52,849 bases of DNA from Elusimicrobia bacterium CG1_02_37_114. Lineage in GTDB: Bacteria; Elusimicrobiota; Endomicrobiia; CG1-02-37-114. Location: assembly GCA_001871125.1 (NCBI GenBank), contig MNXB01000033.1, forward strand, positions 371-53,219. Reading direction: 5' to 3'. This document shows, piece after piece, positions 11,023 to 20,228 of the stretch (within the stretch, counting starts at the first letter, position 1; each line of letters opens with the position of its first letter). The notes under the pieces were generated by a model. That model was given only the letters and a program-made list of their open reading frames with translations. It was not told the origin of the DNA and made no database searches. A program made the position numbers and the translations under genes.

Positions 11023-14000
11023 CAGGTAATTTCTCGGAACAACAACTCATAGAAAATAGTGCTATTGAGATATTTCAATCTCTTGGGTATTCCCATCAAA
11101 ACTGTTATGAGGAACAGTTTGGGCAGAATTCTACACTCGGCAGAGAAACTCCTATGGATGTTGTCCTTATCCCAAAACTAAAAATTGCTATATCTCGCCT
11201 TAATCCGACATTAAAACCCGAAAGCATAAATCTCGCTGTTGAAGAAATAACCAAAGACCGCAATATACTAAATCCAAGTGTAGCAAACAGGGAGATATAC
11301 AAACTCCTTAAAGACGGAGTAAAAGTTCCTGTCCGTAAAGAAGACGGGAGTGAAGAATTAGAAACCGTTAAAGTCATTGATTTTGCCAATTCAGACAATA
11401 ACGACTTCTTTCTTGCTTCGCAATTCTGGATTAACGGGGATATGTATAAACGCAGGGCAGACCTTGTTGCTTTTGTAAATGGAATGCCGTTAATATTTAT
11501 TGAACTTAAAGCAATTCATAAAAAAATGGAAAATGCTTTCAAAGACAACCTGACTGATTATAAAGATACCATTCCGCAGATTTTCTGGTATAACGCATTT
11601 ATTATTTTATCCAACGGTTCTGAAAGTAACATCGGTTCAATGACTGCCGAATGGGAACACTTCAACGAATGGAAGAAAATCAATAACGAGGGAGAAAAAG
11701 GAATCGTTTCACTTGATACTATAATAAAAGGGACTTGCGAAAAATCAAAGTTCCTTGATATTTTTGAAAACTTTATTCTTTTTCAGAAAAAAGGGGAAGA
11801 AGGTAGTTCTTATATAAAAATACTTGCAAAAAATCATCAATATTTGGGGGTTAATAAAACATTAGAATCGTTCAAAGATATTAAAAACAAAAAAGGGCAA
11901 CTTGGTGTATTCTGGCATACCCAGGGAAGCGGTAAGAGTTTTTCAATGATTTTTTTCTCGCAGAAAATACTGCGGAAATTTTATGGCAATTATACTTTTC
12001 TTGTAGTTACGGACAGAATAGAATTAGACAAGCAGATTTACAATAATTTTGAAAGCACAGGTGCAGTAACGGAAATTGAAGTTCACGCTGATAGTTGTTC
12101 TCACTTAAAACAACTGCTTAAAGAAGACCATAGAAATATATTTACACTAATACATAAATTCAGAACAGAAGAGGAAAAGGAATACCCCATAACTGACCGC
12201 AAAGATATTATTGTAATAACAGATGAGTCCCACCGCACACAATATGACCAATTGGCGATGAATATGCGGAAGGCATTGCCTAATGCTTCCTTCATTGCAT
12301 TTACTGCTACTCCCTTGATAGAAGGTGAAGAAAAAACGAAGGGGACATTTGGCGACTATGTCAGCATTTATAGTTTCAAACAGTCAACTGATGATAATGC
12401 AACAGTTCCATTGTTTTATGAAAACAGGATACCTGAAGTCCAATTGGACAGTAAAGTTTTAAGCACTGGGTTGGAAGAAATTCTTGAAGATGCTATGCTT
12501 GACGATAGGCAGGAAGAAAAACTAATGAGGGAGTTTGAAAGAGCATATCATATAATAACCCGTGATGACCGTTTAGAAAAAATAGCGGAAGATATAGTCA
12601 AGCATTTTACTACAAGAGGTTATCTGGGCAAGGCTATGGTCGTTTCCATTGACAGACCGACTGCTGTTAAAATGTATGATAAAGTTAAAAAATACCTGAA
12701 ATTGGAAATTGAACGCACAAGAAAACTCAAAGCAAAAGATGACAGGGAAAAAGAAATTTTCACAAAGAGAATTGAATATCTTGAAAAGACCGATATAGCG
12801 GTAGTTGTAAGTTGGGGAAACACCCAAAATGAAATTAAAACTTTCAGAGACCTCGGATTGGATATTGTAACGCACCGTAAAAGAATGCTGGATGAAGATT
12901 TAGAAAAGAAATTCAAAGATGCACAAGACCCGTTTAGAATTGTTTTTGTTTGTTCTATGTGGATGACAGGATTTGATGTCCCCTGTCTTTCAACGGTATA
13001 TCTTGACAAACCAATGAAGAATCATACCCTTATGCAGACCATAGCAAGAGCGAACAGAGTGTTCGGAGATAAGCCCAATGGACTGATTGTTGATTATATC
13101 GGCATTTTCAGGAATTTGCAAAAAGCACTTGCCATATATAATCCTGGCGGTAAAGAGATTGACTATCCCGTCAAACCCAAAGAAACACTTATTAAAGAAC
13201 TAAAAGATGTTATTGATAAGGCGACAAAACTTTGCAAACAACAAGGGATTGATATTGAGAAGATTATCAAAGCTAACAAGTTAAACACAATAAAATTGAT
13301 TACTGAAGCGGTTGATATTATAATATCAAATGAAAAAACAAGGAAAGAATTCGTCAGTTTAACAAACCTGATAAAAAAACTGTATAAAGCAATACTTCCC
13401 GACCCCAAGGCGGAAATATTCAGAGTTAAATATTATATGTTCAAAACCATAGCAGATAAGATAGGAGAATTATCTCCTGAAACAGATATTGAAGAAGTAA
13501 AAAAGAAAATGGAAAGATTGCTTGACGATTCCATTGATGCCAAAGGATTTATCATATCAGATATTATTTCTTCTTCCTACGATAATAAGATTGATTTAAG
13601 TAAGATAGATTTTGATATGTTAAAAGAAAAATTCGTTAAAGACAAAAAACACATTGAAGTATCAATGCTTAAAAATAGCATAAATAATTTACTGGTTGCA
13701 TTGGTTAGATTAAACAAACAAAGAACTGGTTTCCTTGAAAAATTTCAAAAATTGGTTGATGAATATAATTCTGGAGCAATGAATGTAGAAATGTTTTTTA
13801 ATGAACTTAAAGAGTTTTCCAAAGAATTAAATGCCGAAGAAAAGAGACATTTATCTGAAAAACTTACCGAAGAACAACTTGCTGTATTTGACCTGTTATA
13901 TAAACCTGACTTAAAGAATACTGAAAAGGATAAAGTTAAACTTGCATCTAAAAAACTTCTTGAAACGCTTAAAAAGGAAAAACTTGTGTTGGACTGGCGA

Positions 14001-14165
14001 AAAAAACAACAGGCAAGAGCGGATGTGTTATTAGCAATACAAAACATTCTTGATAAAGAACTACCTGAAAGTTATCCTAAGCCACTCTATGAAGAAAAAT
14101 GCACTCTTATCTATCAACATATATACGACTCCTATTTTGGGCAGGATAGAAGTATATATCATTAA
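11019..14165 (+). CDS. hsdR: Type I restriction-modification endonuclease/translocase subunit
   Basis: FIELKAI nuclease motif; WHTQGSGKSFSMIFF Walker A; DESHRTQYD; AFTATPL; TGFDVPCLSTVYLDKPMKNHTLMQTIARANRV. Confidence 0.97.
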   Translation: MTGNFSEQQLIENSAIEIFQSLGYSHQNCYEEQFGQNSTLGRETPMDVVLIPKLKIAISRLNPTLKPESINLAVEEITKDRNILNPSVANREIYKLLKDGVKVPVRKEDGSEELETVKVIDFANSDNNDFFLASQFWINGDMYKRRADLVAFVNGMPLIFIELKAIHKKMENAFKDNLTDYKDTIPQIFWYNAFIILSNGSESNIGSMTAEWEHFNEWKKINNEGEKGIVSLDTIIKGTCEKSKFLDIFENFILFQKKGEEGSSYIKILAKNHQYLGVNKTLESFKDIKNKKGQLGVFWHTQGSGKSFSMIFFSQKILRKFYGNYTFLVVTDRIELDKQIYNNFESTGAVTEIEVHADSCSHLKQLLKEDHRNIFTLIHKFRTEEEKEYPITDRKDIIVITDESHRTQYDQLAMNMRKALPNASFIAFTATPLIEGEEKTKGTFGDYVSIYSFKQSTDDNATVPLFYENRIPEVQLDSKVLSTGLEEILEDAMLDDRQEEKLMREFERAYHIITRDDRLEKIAEDIVKHFTTRGYLGKAMVVSIDRPTAVKMYDKVKKYLKLEIERTRKLKAKDDREKEIFTKRIEYLEKTDIAVVVSWGNTQNEIKTFRDLGLDIVTHRKRMLDEDLEKKFKDAQDPFRIVFVCSMWMTGFDVPCLSTVYLDKPMKNHTLMQTIARANRVFGDKPNGLIVDYIGIFRNLQKALAIYNPGGKEIDYPVKPKETLIKELKDVIDKATKLCKQQGIDIEKIIKANKLNTIKLITEAVDIIISNEKTRKEFVSLTNLIKKLYKAILPDPKAEIFRVKYYMFKTIADKIGELSPETDIEEVKKKMERLLDDSIDAKGFIISDIISSSYDNKIDLSKIDFDMLKEKFVKDKKHIEVSMLKNSINNLLVALVRLNKQRTGFLEKFQKLVDEYNSGAMNVEMFFNELKEFSKELNAEEKRHLSEKLTEEQLAVFDLLYKPDLKNTEKDKVKLASKKLLETLKKEKLVLDWRKKQQARADVLLAIQNILDKELPESYPKPLYEEKCTLIYQHIYDSYFGQDRSIYH

Positions 14166-14313
14166 AAACAAGTCAGGTAAATCACCCTTGACTTTTTCAG
14201 ATATTTTAGGTATAGTTATATTCAGCCCATCTATCAATAATTATGTTTATACATGAAATGTGTGCCGCAATGTTCATTCAAGGTTCATAATCTAAGGGGA
14301 GGGATTAAACCTT

Positions 14314-14499
14314 ATGAAAATTCAAGGAAAACTTCAGCGTAATTTTCAGGGTAAAGAAGGATCAGGGGATAAAAATATCCTTAAATCTGTCCAACAGACG
14401 TCAAGGTTTTCCGAAACTGAAAAAAATTATTTTCAGCGTCTTGCAAAATCCAAAAACCAGCCTATCAAAGAACCTGTACTAGTTAGTGGGAAAATTTAA
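14314..14499 (+). CDS. Small hypothetical protein (61 aa)
   Basis: ORF from the track with an upstream purine-rich stretch; no recognised family. Confidence 0.3.
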   Translation: MKIQGKLQRNFQGKEGSGDKNILKSVQQTSRFSETEKNYFQRLAKSKNQPIKEPVLVSGKI

Positions 14500-14741
14500 A
14501 TCTTTCTTGACTAGTCATATTTGTCTTTCTTTATGTTATCCCGCCTATCAATTTGTAAATAACCAAGAGGATATATTATCATGATACACTTCATAGATAT
14601 GGGACAGGGTAGTTCTTTTTTCAAATTCATAGATGTATACTGGAAAGCGGGCCATACGGGTAATAATAGGACTATTCATAGACTGTGCAATTTGATGCGA
14701 AAAATGAATGTGAAATTAGCGGTAGTGGAAGAATATCTTAA

Positions 14742-16279
14742 CCTGAAAAAAGCGTGAAAAACGCATTTTTTGAATCTGATTCAGACGGTAATTGTTTTTT
14801 CAAATTTAAAAATTATTTGCAAAATTTTAAATTTCTCATATTTGCTTCATCTTGTTAATATTTTTCATTGCTTGATTGTATAGATCTTTATAAAAATAAC
14901 TGGCAGGAAATCCTAACTTGTTTTTATGTCCTGTCTTAGTTAATCTTGCTTGAACACATAACAACTGTTCTCTAATAGTTTGTAAAGTTTTGTAACGATA
15001 GTCATCTGGTAAACATAACCATTTAAACCAGTTAACGATATTAAATGCTAACAGAAGTATTTGAAAGTAAGCAATATTTGCTGTATATTCATGAGTAGGA
15101 ATTTTTGCTAATGGATAATTTAGTTTCAGTTCTTTGATATTTTGTTCAGCACCTTGGGCTCTCATTGAGTGAAAGTTCCATATATATCTGGATTTGATTC
15201 TAAGATTAGTTACTACTACACGATAACCATAATTGCTCATCTCAAATAATTTCAATTGAGAACGTTCATCTGGATCTTCTGGTATTGGTCGTCGTTGGAC
15301 TACAAAACGATGTGACTTTTCCCAGTTAGTCGGTTGAAATCTGAATTCTGCCACTTCCCAGTCTCCTTTGTAATGACAATATTTTGCTTGTTCCATTTCT
15401 GAGCGTATCCCTGCTCCTTCTGTGTCTGCTTCTATTGTATAGCAGATATTCTCTTGCTCAAGATAATCTTCTATGAATTTATGACTGTAAAATATTTTAT
15501 CTCCACGTATACGAATACGATATATCGGATATGGCAATTTCTCCAAACATTCCTTGATAATATACGGTGCGACTGTTACTTGTGATACATTGCCTGATTT
15601 CAAACTCCCATACCAGAATTCTCTATCTGACTCAAAACACAACATCGCCATATAACTCCTTGCCCCTCTTCTTTTGGGATTAAATCCAACTTTTGTTCTT
15701 TGCTGTTTGCCAAAAACTGTTAATACTGTTCCGTCTATATCAAGTGTTATACTCGTTTTGGGATGTGAGATGCAAAATATTTTCCCCTGTATTATATTGT
15801 GGACTTTGACTATCTGTCGTATTCCATCTGGAGTGAGCCGATATAGAAAACGTCGTATTGCTGTAGAATGTGGGAATTTCTTTATACCAAGTATCTTTTG
15901 AATTACTCCATTGTATCCAAGAGATTTTGTATTTTCTATTCGCCCTATTCCAGCAATCATTATGTAAATCAAAACTAAAATAAATTCTGCTGTTTGATAT
16001 TCCTGGTTTCTTTGGTGGAATTTTATATAACGCTGTAGTAACCATTTCAGTTTTAATTTTTGACAAAATTTGTGAATTAAGAATAGTCCACCAAAGTGGG
16101 TTATATTCTTTTCTGTGAAGGAAATTTGGATGTTTTTGATACCTTTTGTCATAGTGCATGAACCTCACTAAAAGTGAAACTGGTGCACTACTGCTCTTTT
16201 GATATATATTGTATATTTTTTCAGTCATAAAATCAAGAAAAAACTTTCAAAAAAATGCGTTTTTCACGCTTTTTTCAGG
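14742..16279. mobile_element. IS1380-like insertion sequence
   Basis: Terminal inverted repeats CCTGAAAAAAGCGTGAAAAACGCATTTTTTGA (14742 on) and its complement ending at 16279, flanking one transposase. No obvious target-site duplication. Confidence 0.85.
14836..16152 (-). CDS. IS1380-family transposase
   Basis: 438 aa: SITLDIDGTVLTVFGKQ, GFNPKRRGARSYMAMLCF, IRIRGDKIFYSHKFIEDYLEQENICYTIEADT; DDE transposase group seen in IS1380 elements. Confidence 0.85.
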   Translation of the reverse strand: MTKGIKNIQISFTEKNITHFGGLFLIHKFCQKLKLKWLLQRYIKFHQRNQEYQTAEFILVLIYIMIAGIGRIENTKSLGYNGVIQKILGIKKFPHSTAIRRFLYRLTPDGIRQIVKVHNIIQGKIFCISHPKTSITLDIDGTVLTVFGKQQRTKVGFNPKRRGARSYMAMLCFESDREFWYGSLKSGNVSQVTVAPYIIKECLEKLPYPIYRIRIRGDKIFYSHKFIEDYLEQENICYTIEADTEGAGIRSEMEQAKYCHYKGDWEVAEFRFQPTNWEKSHRFVVQRRPIPEDPDERSQLKLFEMSNYGYRVVVTNLRIKSRYIWNFHSMRAQGAEQNIKELKLNYPLAKIPTHEYTANIAYFQILLLAFNIVNWFKWLCLPDDYRYKTLQTIREQLLCVQARLTKTGHKNKLGFPASYFYKDLYNQAMKNINKMKQI

Positions 16280-16389
16280 TATAGTTAAGTAACCTTGAAT
16301 TATCTGATTTCTGACCCTTGAAATTCCTATCATAAAATAGTATAATTGCAGTGAAGAATCTTGCAACAAATTTATTAAGGAGCAAAAAC

Positions 16390-18204
16390 ATGTATCTTCA
16401 CTTCCCTTTTAGCAGTGCTATGAATTTTATGAAATTAAAAGGTCATGGCAATCTCATCAAATTGGTAAATAAAGTGCTATCTAATTATCCTTCGGGCCAA
16501 CTGAAAAGAAGGGCTAAAAAGTGGTTTATGGTTGAAATAATGAAAGAGAAAGACATGTTCGTAGAATTTATTGCTGAATATTTACCGGATGCTAACCCGG
16601 TAGAGGTTCAGAAAAGGTTAGAACTATGGAGAGATGCGGCAAGGGAGTTGACGGGAACACCGGAGCTTACTTTTATTTACAGTAAAAGCCAAGGAGAAGA
16701 AGACAGTAAAGCCCTTCCTTGTCCCTATTACGAACAATTAATTGTTGTTTGGCCTACCTGGAAAGGTAAATGCAATACAGCCTCCGAATGTAGAGAGAAA
16801 AATGAAATGGATATCGCCTGTCAAAAAAAACTTAACAAGATAGCTAAGAAATCAAATAGCGCTACCTTCATAAACAACGATAGAAGTGAGGAAAAAGAAT
16901 TTTTCGAGTTAGACGACGGGCAGCAACCACTTGAAATTGACGAATCACAACGAAAGATTTTTGCATTACCAAGTGACCCGGCAATAATTGACTTACATCG
17001 TAGATATCTTAGAGGCAAGGTTATACTAAATCCTGAATTTCAACGGTTTCATGTCTGGGACCGCGCTACATCCAGTCGTCTTATAGAATCCGTTTTATTA
17101 AATGTACCAATACCTATAATTTATTTAGCAGAAGAAAATGACGGGAACTATTCTTTAATTGATGGACAACAAAGACTTCGTGCATTTTTTGACTTCTTAG
17201 AAAATAAATTAGAATTACATGGGTTAACCGTATTGCAAGAATTGAATGGAAAAGAATTTAATCAGATTTCACCTGATTATCAGGACAAACTTGAAAATTC
17301 CACAATCCATACAATTGAAATTAAAAAGGAATCTTCTATCGACATAAAATTTGAAATATTTGAACGATTAAATAGAGGCTCCATGAAACTTAACGACCAA
17401 GAACTAAGAAATTGCATTTATAGGGGTAAATATAATCAACTTATAAATACATTGGCCTTAAACAAAGATTTCTTGGGTCTATTAGGATTAAAAGAGCCAC
17501 ATAAGAGAATGTTTGACAGAGAACTGGTTTTAAGATTTTTTTCTATGTACCATGCAACTTATTTAAAGTACAAACCTCCTGCGAAGCAATTTATGAATAG
17601 CGACATGGAAAAATATCGCAATGTAACAGAAGAGGACGAAAAAGAGCTTACGGAAACATTTAAGAAAACTGTCCAGATGACAAAAACCGTTTTCGCAGAT
17701 AATGCTTTCAAAAGATTTGTCGTAGGCACCGATAAAAATCCAAATGGGGAATGGGAGAGAAGAAGAATAAATCAAGCACTTTTTGATGTTATTATGTTTG
17801 GTTTTTCACAATATGGGCAAAATCAAGTTATACCTAATAGTGATGCTATTAGAGAAGAACTTATATGGTTGATGAGCCATGATACAGAATTTATTGAATC
17901 AATTATTATTGGAACAAGTGATAGGCCAAAGGTATACTCAAGGTTTGAGAAATGGCTTCATGCACTAAAGTCTATAGTAGGGTCACCTCGAACAGAACCA
18001 AGAAATTTTAGTTTAGACATCAAAGAAAAACTATTTAAAAATAATCCAACATGTGCGATATGCCAGCAAAGAATACACAATTTAGATGACTCAGAGGTTG
18101 ACCATATAGAGCATTACTGGAGAGGTGGCAAGACAATACCTGAAAATGCAAGATTAACACACCGTTATTGCAATAGGGCTAGAGGTGGTTCAAATAATAT
18201 CTAA
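16390..18204 (+). CDS. DUF262 domain + C-terminal HNH protein (GmrSD-like) with an unusual N-terminal extension
   Basis: RBS AAGGAG before ATG 16390; NPEFQRFHVWDRATSSRLIESVLLNVPIPIIYLAEENDGNYSLIDGQQRLRAFFDFL (DUF262); C-terminal CAICQQRI..EVDHIEHYWRGGKTIPENARLTHRYCNRARG (HNH). Confidence 0.88.
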   Translation: MYLHFPFSSAMNFMKLKGHGNLIKLVNKVLSNYPSGQLKRRAKKWFMVEIMKEKDMFVEFIAEYLPDANPVEVQKRLELWRDAARELTGTPELTFIYSKSQGEEDSKALPCPYYEQLIVVWPTWKGKCNTASECREKNEMDIACQKKLNKIAKKSNSATFINNDRSEEKEFFELDDGQQPLEIDESQRKIFALPSDPAIIDLHRRYLRGKVILNPEFQRFHVWDRATSSRLIESVLLNVPIPIIYLAEENDGNYSLIDGQQRLRAFFDFLENKLELHGLTVLQELNGKEFNQISPDYQDKLENSTIHTIEIKKESSIDIKFEIFERLNRGSMKLNDQELRNCIYRGKYNQLINTLALNKDFLGLLGLKEPHKRMFDRELVLRFFSMYHATYLKYKPPAKQFMNSDMEKYRNVTEEDEKELTETFKKTVQMTKTVFADNAFKRFVVGTDKNPNGEWERRRINQALFDVIMFGFSQYGQNQVIPNSDAIREELIWLMSHDTEFIESIIIGTSDRPKVYSRFEKWLHALKSIVGSPRTEPRNFSLDIKEKLFKNNPTCAICQQRIHNLDDSEVDHIEHYWRGGKTIPENARLTHRYCNRARGGSNNI

Positions 18205-18624
18205 AACGCCAGCACGTTGCTCATCCATTCATCATCAAGAGTCTGATTAACCTTCAACAAACAATTGGTTGATATAAGGTTCAATATATTGGCAGGGGTG
18301 CATCTATCCAGACGTTACCGTTACACATACAGCAGGGGTGGAGGTCGTCGAAGTCGAGTGTTCCAATACCTTTGCAAAATGAACAGCGTTCCTGCCTACG
18401 GCAAAGTTTCCATCCGACTGAGTCTTTCCTGATAGTATACCGCATAATGCGGGAATGTGCTTCTCTGAAAGTAAAGCGTAAAGTGCAATGAAATTTGACC
18501 CCAGTTGCCGAAGTAGGTTCCTTAGGAACAATTCTGATGAAAAGGGGTCAAATAATGATTGCAGAACACAGTGTTGCAATTTGAAAAATTATATAGAAAA
18601 ATGTATAATCAGTTGGAGGGAACT

Positions 18625-18771
18625 ATGTTTGGTTTAGGATTTCAGGAAATGTTGCTTATTCTATTGGTCGCTCTGGTAATATATGGGACTGCTAAATTTC
18701 CGGAGATAGTTAAAGCCCTGGGAAACATAATAAAAAAATCACCCCGGAAAGATAAAAGATCGTCCAGTTAA
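18625..18771 (+). CDS. tatA: Sec-independent translocase protein TatA/E-like
   Basis: GGAGGG RBS before ATG; MFGLGFQEMLLILLVALVIYGTAKFPEIVKALGNIIK; short (48 aa). Confidence 0.85.
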   Translation: MFGLGFQEMLLILLVALVIYGTAKFPEIVKALGNIIKKSPRKDKRSSS

Positions 18772-18836
18772 AACTGGACGCTACTGGGATTCCCCAATTT
18801 ATTGGGACGGACTGTTTTATGATTACGTTTAAAAAT

Positions 18837-18908
18837 GCCGCATTAGACTAGTGGTTAGGTCACCAGCCTCTCAAGTTGGTAACACCGGTTCGAATCCGGT
18901 ATGCGGCA
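18837..18908 (+). tRNA. tRNA-Glu(CTC)
   Basis: Acceptor stem GCCGCAT/ATGCGGC, anticodon arm CCAGC-CTCTCAA-GTTGG (anticodon CTC), T arm CCGGTTCGAATCCGG. Confidence 0.93.
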
Positions 18909-18912
18909 TATT

Positions 18913-20160
18913 TTATTCCTTCAGGATTGCGTTTATCTTCTTAGTGGCGGATTCAAGCCCTTCTTTAACAGTCTTCTTCTTGAGCCATATTAAATCAAGT
19001 TCCTGCTGTAGGACTAACTCAATTTCGCTGTATTTCATCAGGTTCGGCGGGAGCAATCCGTATTCCAGAGTATCCGTAAGGACTTTCCTGTCATAACTTT
19101 TTTTTCCTTCTGCAAATATTTTCCCGGCTTCTACCAGGGACGGCTGTTTGTCAAGTTTCTCAGCCATTAAAAGTTGGGACTCTTTGCCCAGGATAAATTC
19201 CAGGAATTTATATGACAGTTCTTTGTTTTTCGTCCTGCTGGAAATAGCATAATTTTCCATCCCCAGCATTGTAGCCTTCTTTTTATTTTTGGGGAGAGGG
19301 CCTATATTCCACGGGATTGCCTTTTCGGACCTTAACCCCTGGATATCCCAGGCGCCTGAAATAAACATCCCGATCTTGCCTGTCCTGAACATCTCTACGT
19401 TGGATTTATATTCAACCGGTAAAACCAGCGGGACAACTTTGTGCCTGTAACGTAAATCCACCAAAAATTGAATCGCCTCAACGGTATTCTTATCGTTCAG
19501 CAGACACAAATTATTTTCTGTGTCAAAAATCCTGCCGTTATTCTGCCATATCCACGGATAAATCCTTGCCCCCCAGAAATCCATTGTACTCCCGAACTGG
19601 TCAATAACGCCATCGTTATTTGTGTCCTTCGTCAATCTTTTTGCAGCATTTAGAAAATCATCCCAGGTGAAATTTTCTCCGGGATAAGTCAGTCCTTCTC
19701 CATCAAACAAATTCCTGTTGTAGAAAAGCACATATACGGACGTATATCTGGGAAGAGAATATAGTGTCCCCCTGTATTTACAGCCATTGATAAGTTTGGG
19801 GTAAAAGTCAGATAATTTCAGCTCCCTGCATTTATCAATGAATTCATCAAGCGGCAATAAAAAACCCCTGGATGCAAAAGGTAAAAAATAAGCGCCGTGG
19901 ATAGACATTATATCAGGCGATTCGTTGCCGGCAAACATCACCTGCAATTTTTGCATTGCCTGCCTGTCGGGGTCATTAATGTATTCAATTTTTGTACCGG
20001 GATTTTGTGTTTCAAATTCCTTTATAAGGGATTTATTGACCCTTTCCTCTTCCAGCGGGACCCAGGTAAAAAAAGTTATTTTACTACCGGCAGGAGTCCT
20101 GGCGGTGCAGCCGTAGATGAAAAATAAGACTATCAGCGGATAGAAAATGTAGTTTCTCAT
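18913..20160 (-). CDS. ABC transporter extracellular (sugar) solute-binding protein, family 1
   Basis: Lipoprotein-like N-terminus (FFIYGCTA), ITFFTWVPLEEERVNKSLIKEFETQNPGTKIEYI, RYTSVYVLFYNRNLFDGEGL, ISGAWDIQG. Confidence 0.92.
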   Translation of the reverse strand: MRNYIFYPLIVLFFIYGCTARTPAGSKITFFTWVPLEEERVNKSLIKEFETQNPGTKIEYINDPDRQAMQKLQVMFAGNESPDIMSIHGAYFLPFASRGFLLPLDEFIDKCRELKLSDFYPKLINGCKYRGTLYSLPRYTSVYVLFYNRNLFDGEGLTYPGENFTWDDFLNAAKRLTKDTNNDGVIDQFGSTMDFWGARIYPWIWQNNGRIFDTENNLCLLNDKNTVEAIQFLVDLRYRHKVVPLVLPVEYKSNVEMFRTGKIGMFISGAWDIQGLRSEKAIPWNIGPLPKNKKKATMLGMENYAISSRTKNKELSYKFLEFILGKESQLLMAEKLDKQPSLVEAGKIFAEGKKSYDRKVLTDTLEYGLLPPNLMKYSEIELVLQQELDLIWLKKKTVKEGLESATKKINAILKE

Positions 20161-20228
20161 AGGTATATTATATAAAATAAAAATGAATTTTTTGATTATT
20201 TTTCAAAAATTTGGTATGATTTCAGATT

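Noticed and set aside
15740-16228. 162-aa minus-strand ORF inside the IS
   Set aside because: It overlaps the transposase in another frame, and the translation looks like a frame-shifted reading of the same gene.
18304-18579. 91-aa minus-strand ORF in the gap before tatA
   Set aside because: No family features. The region contains palindromic debris (TTGACCCC...GGGGTCAA), so it is likely non-coding.
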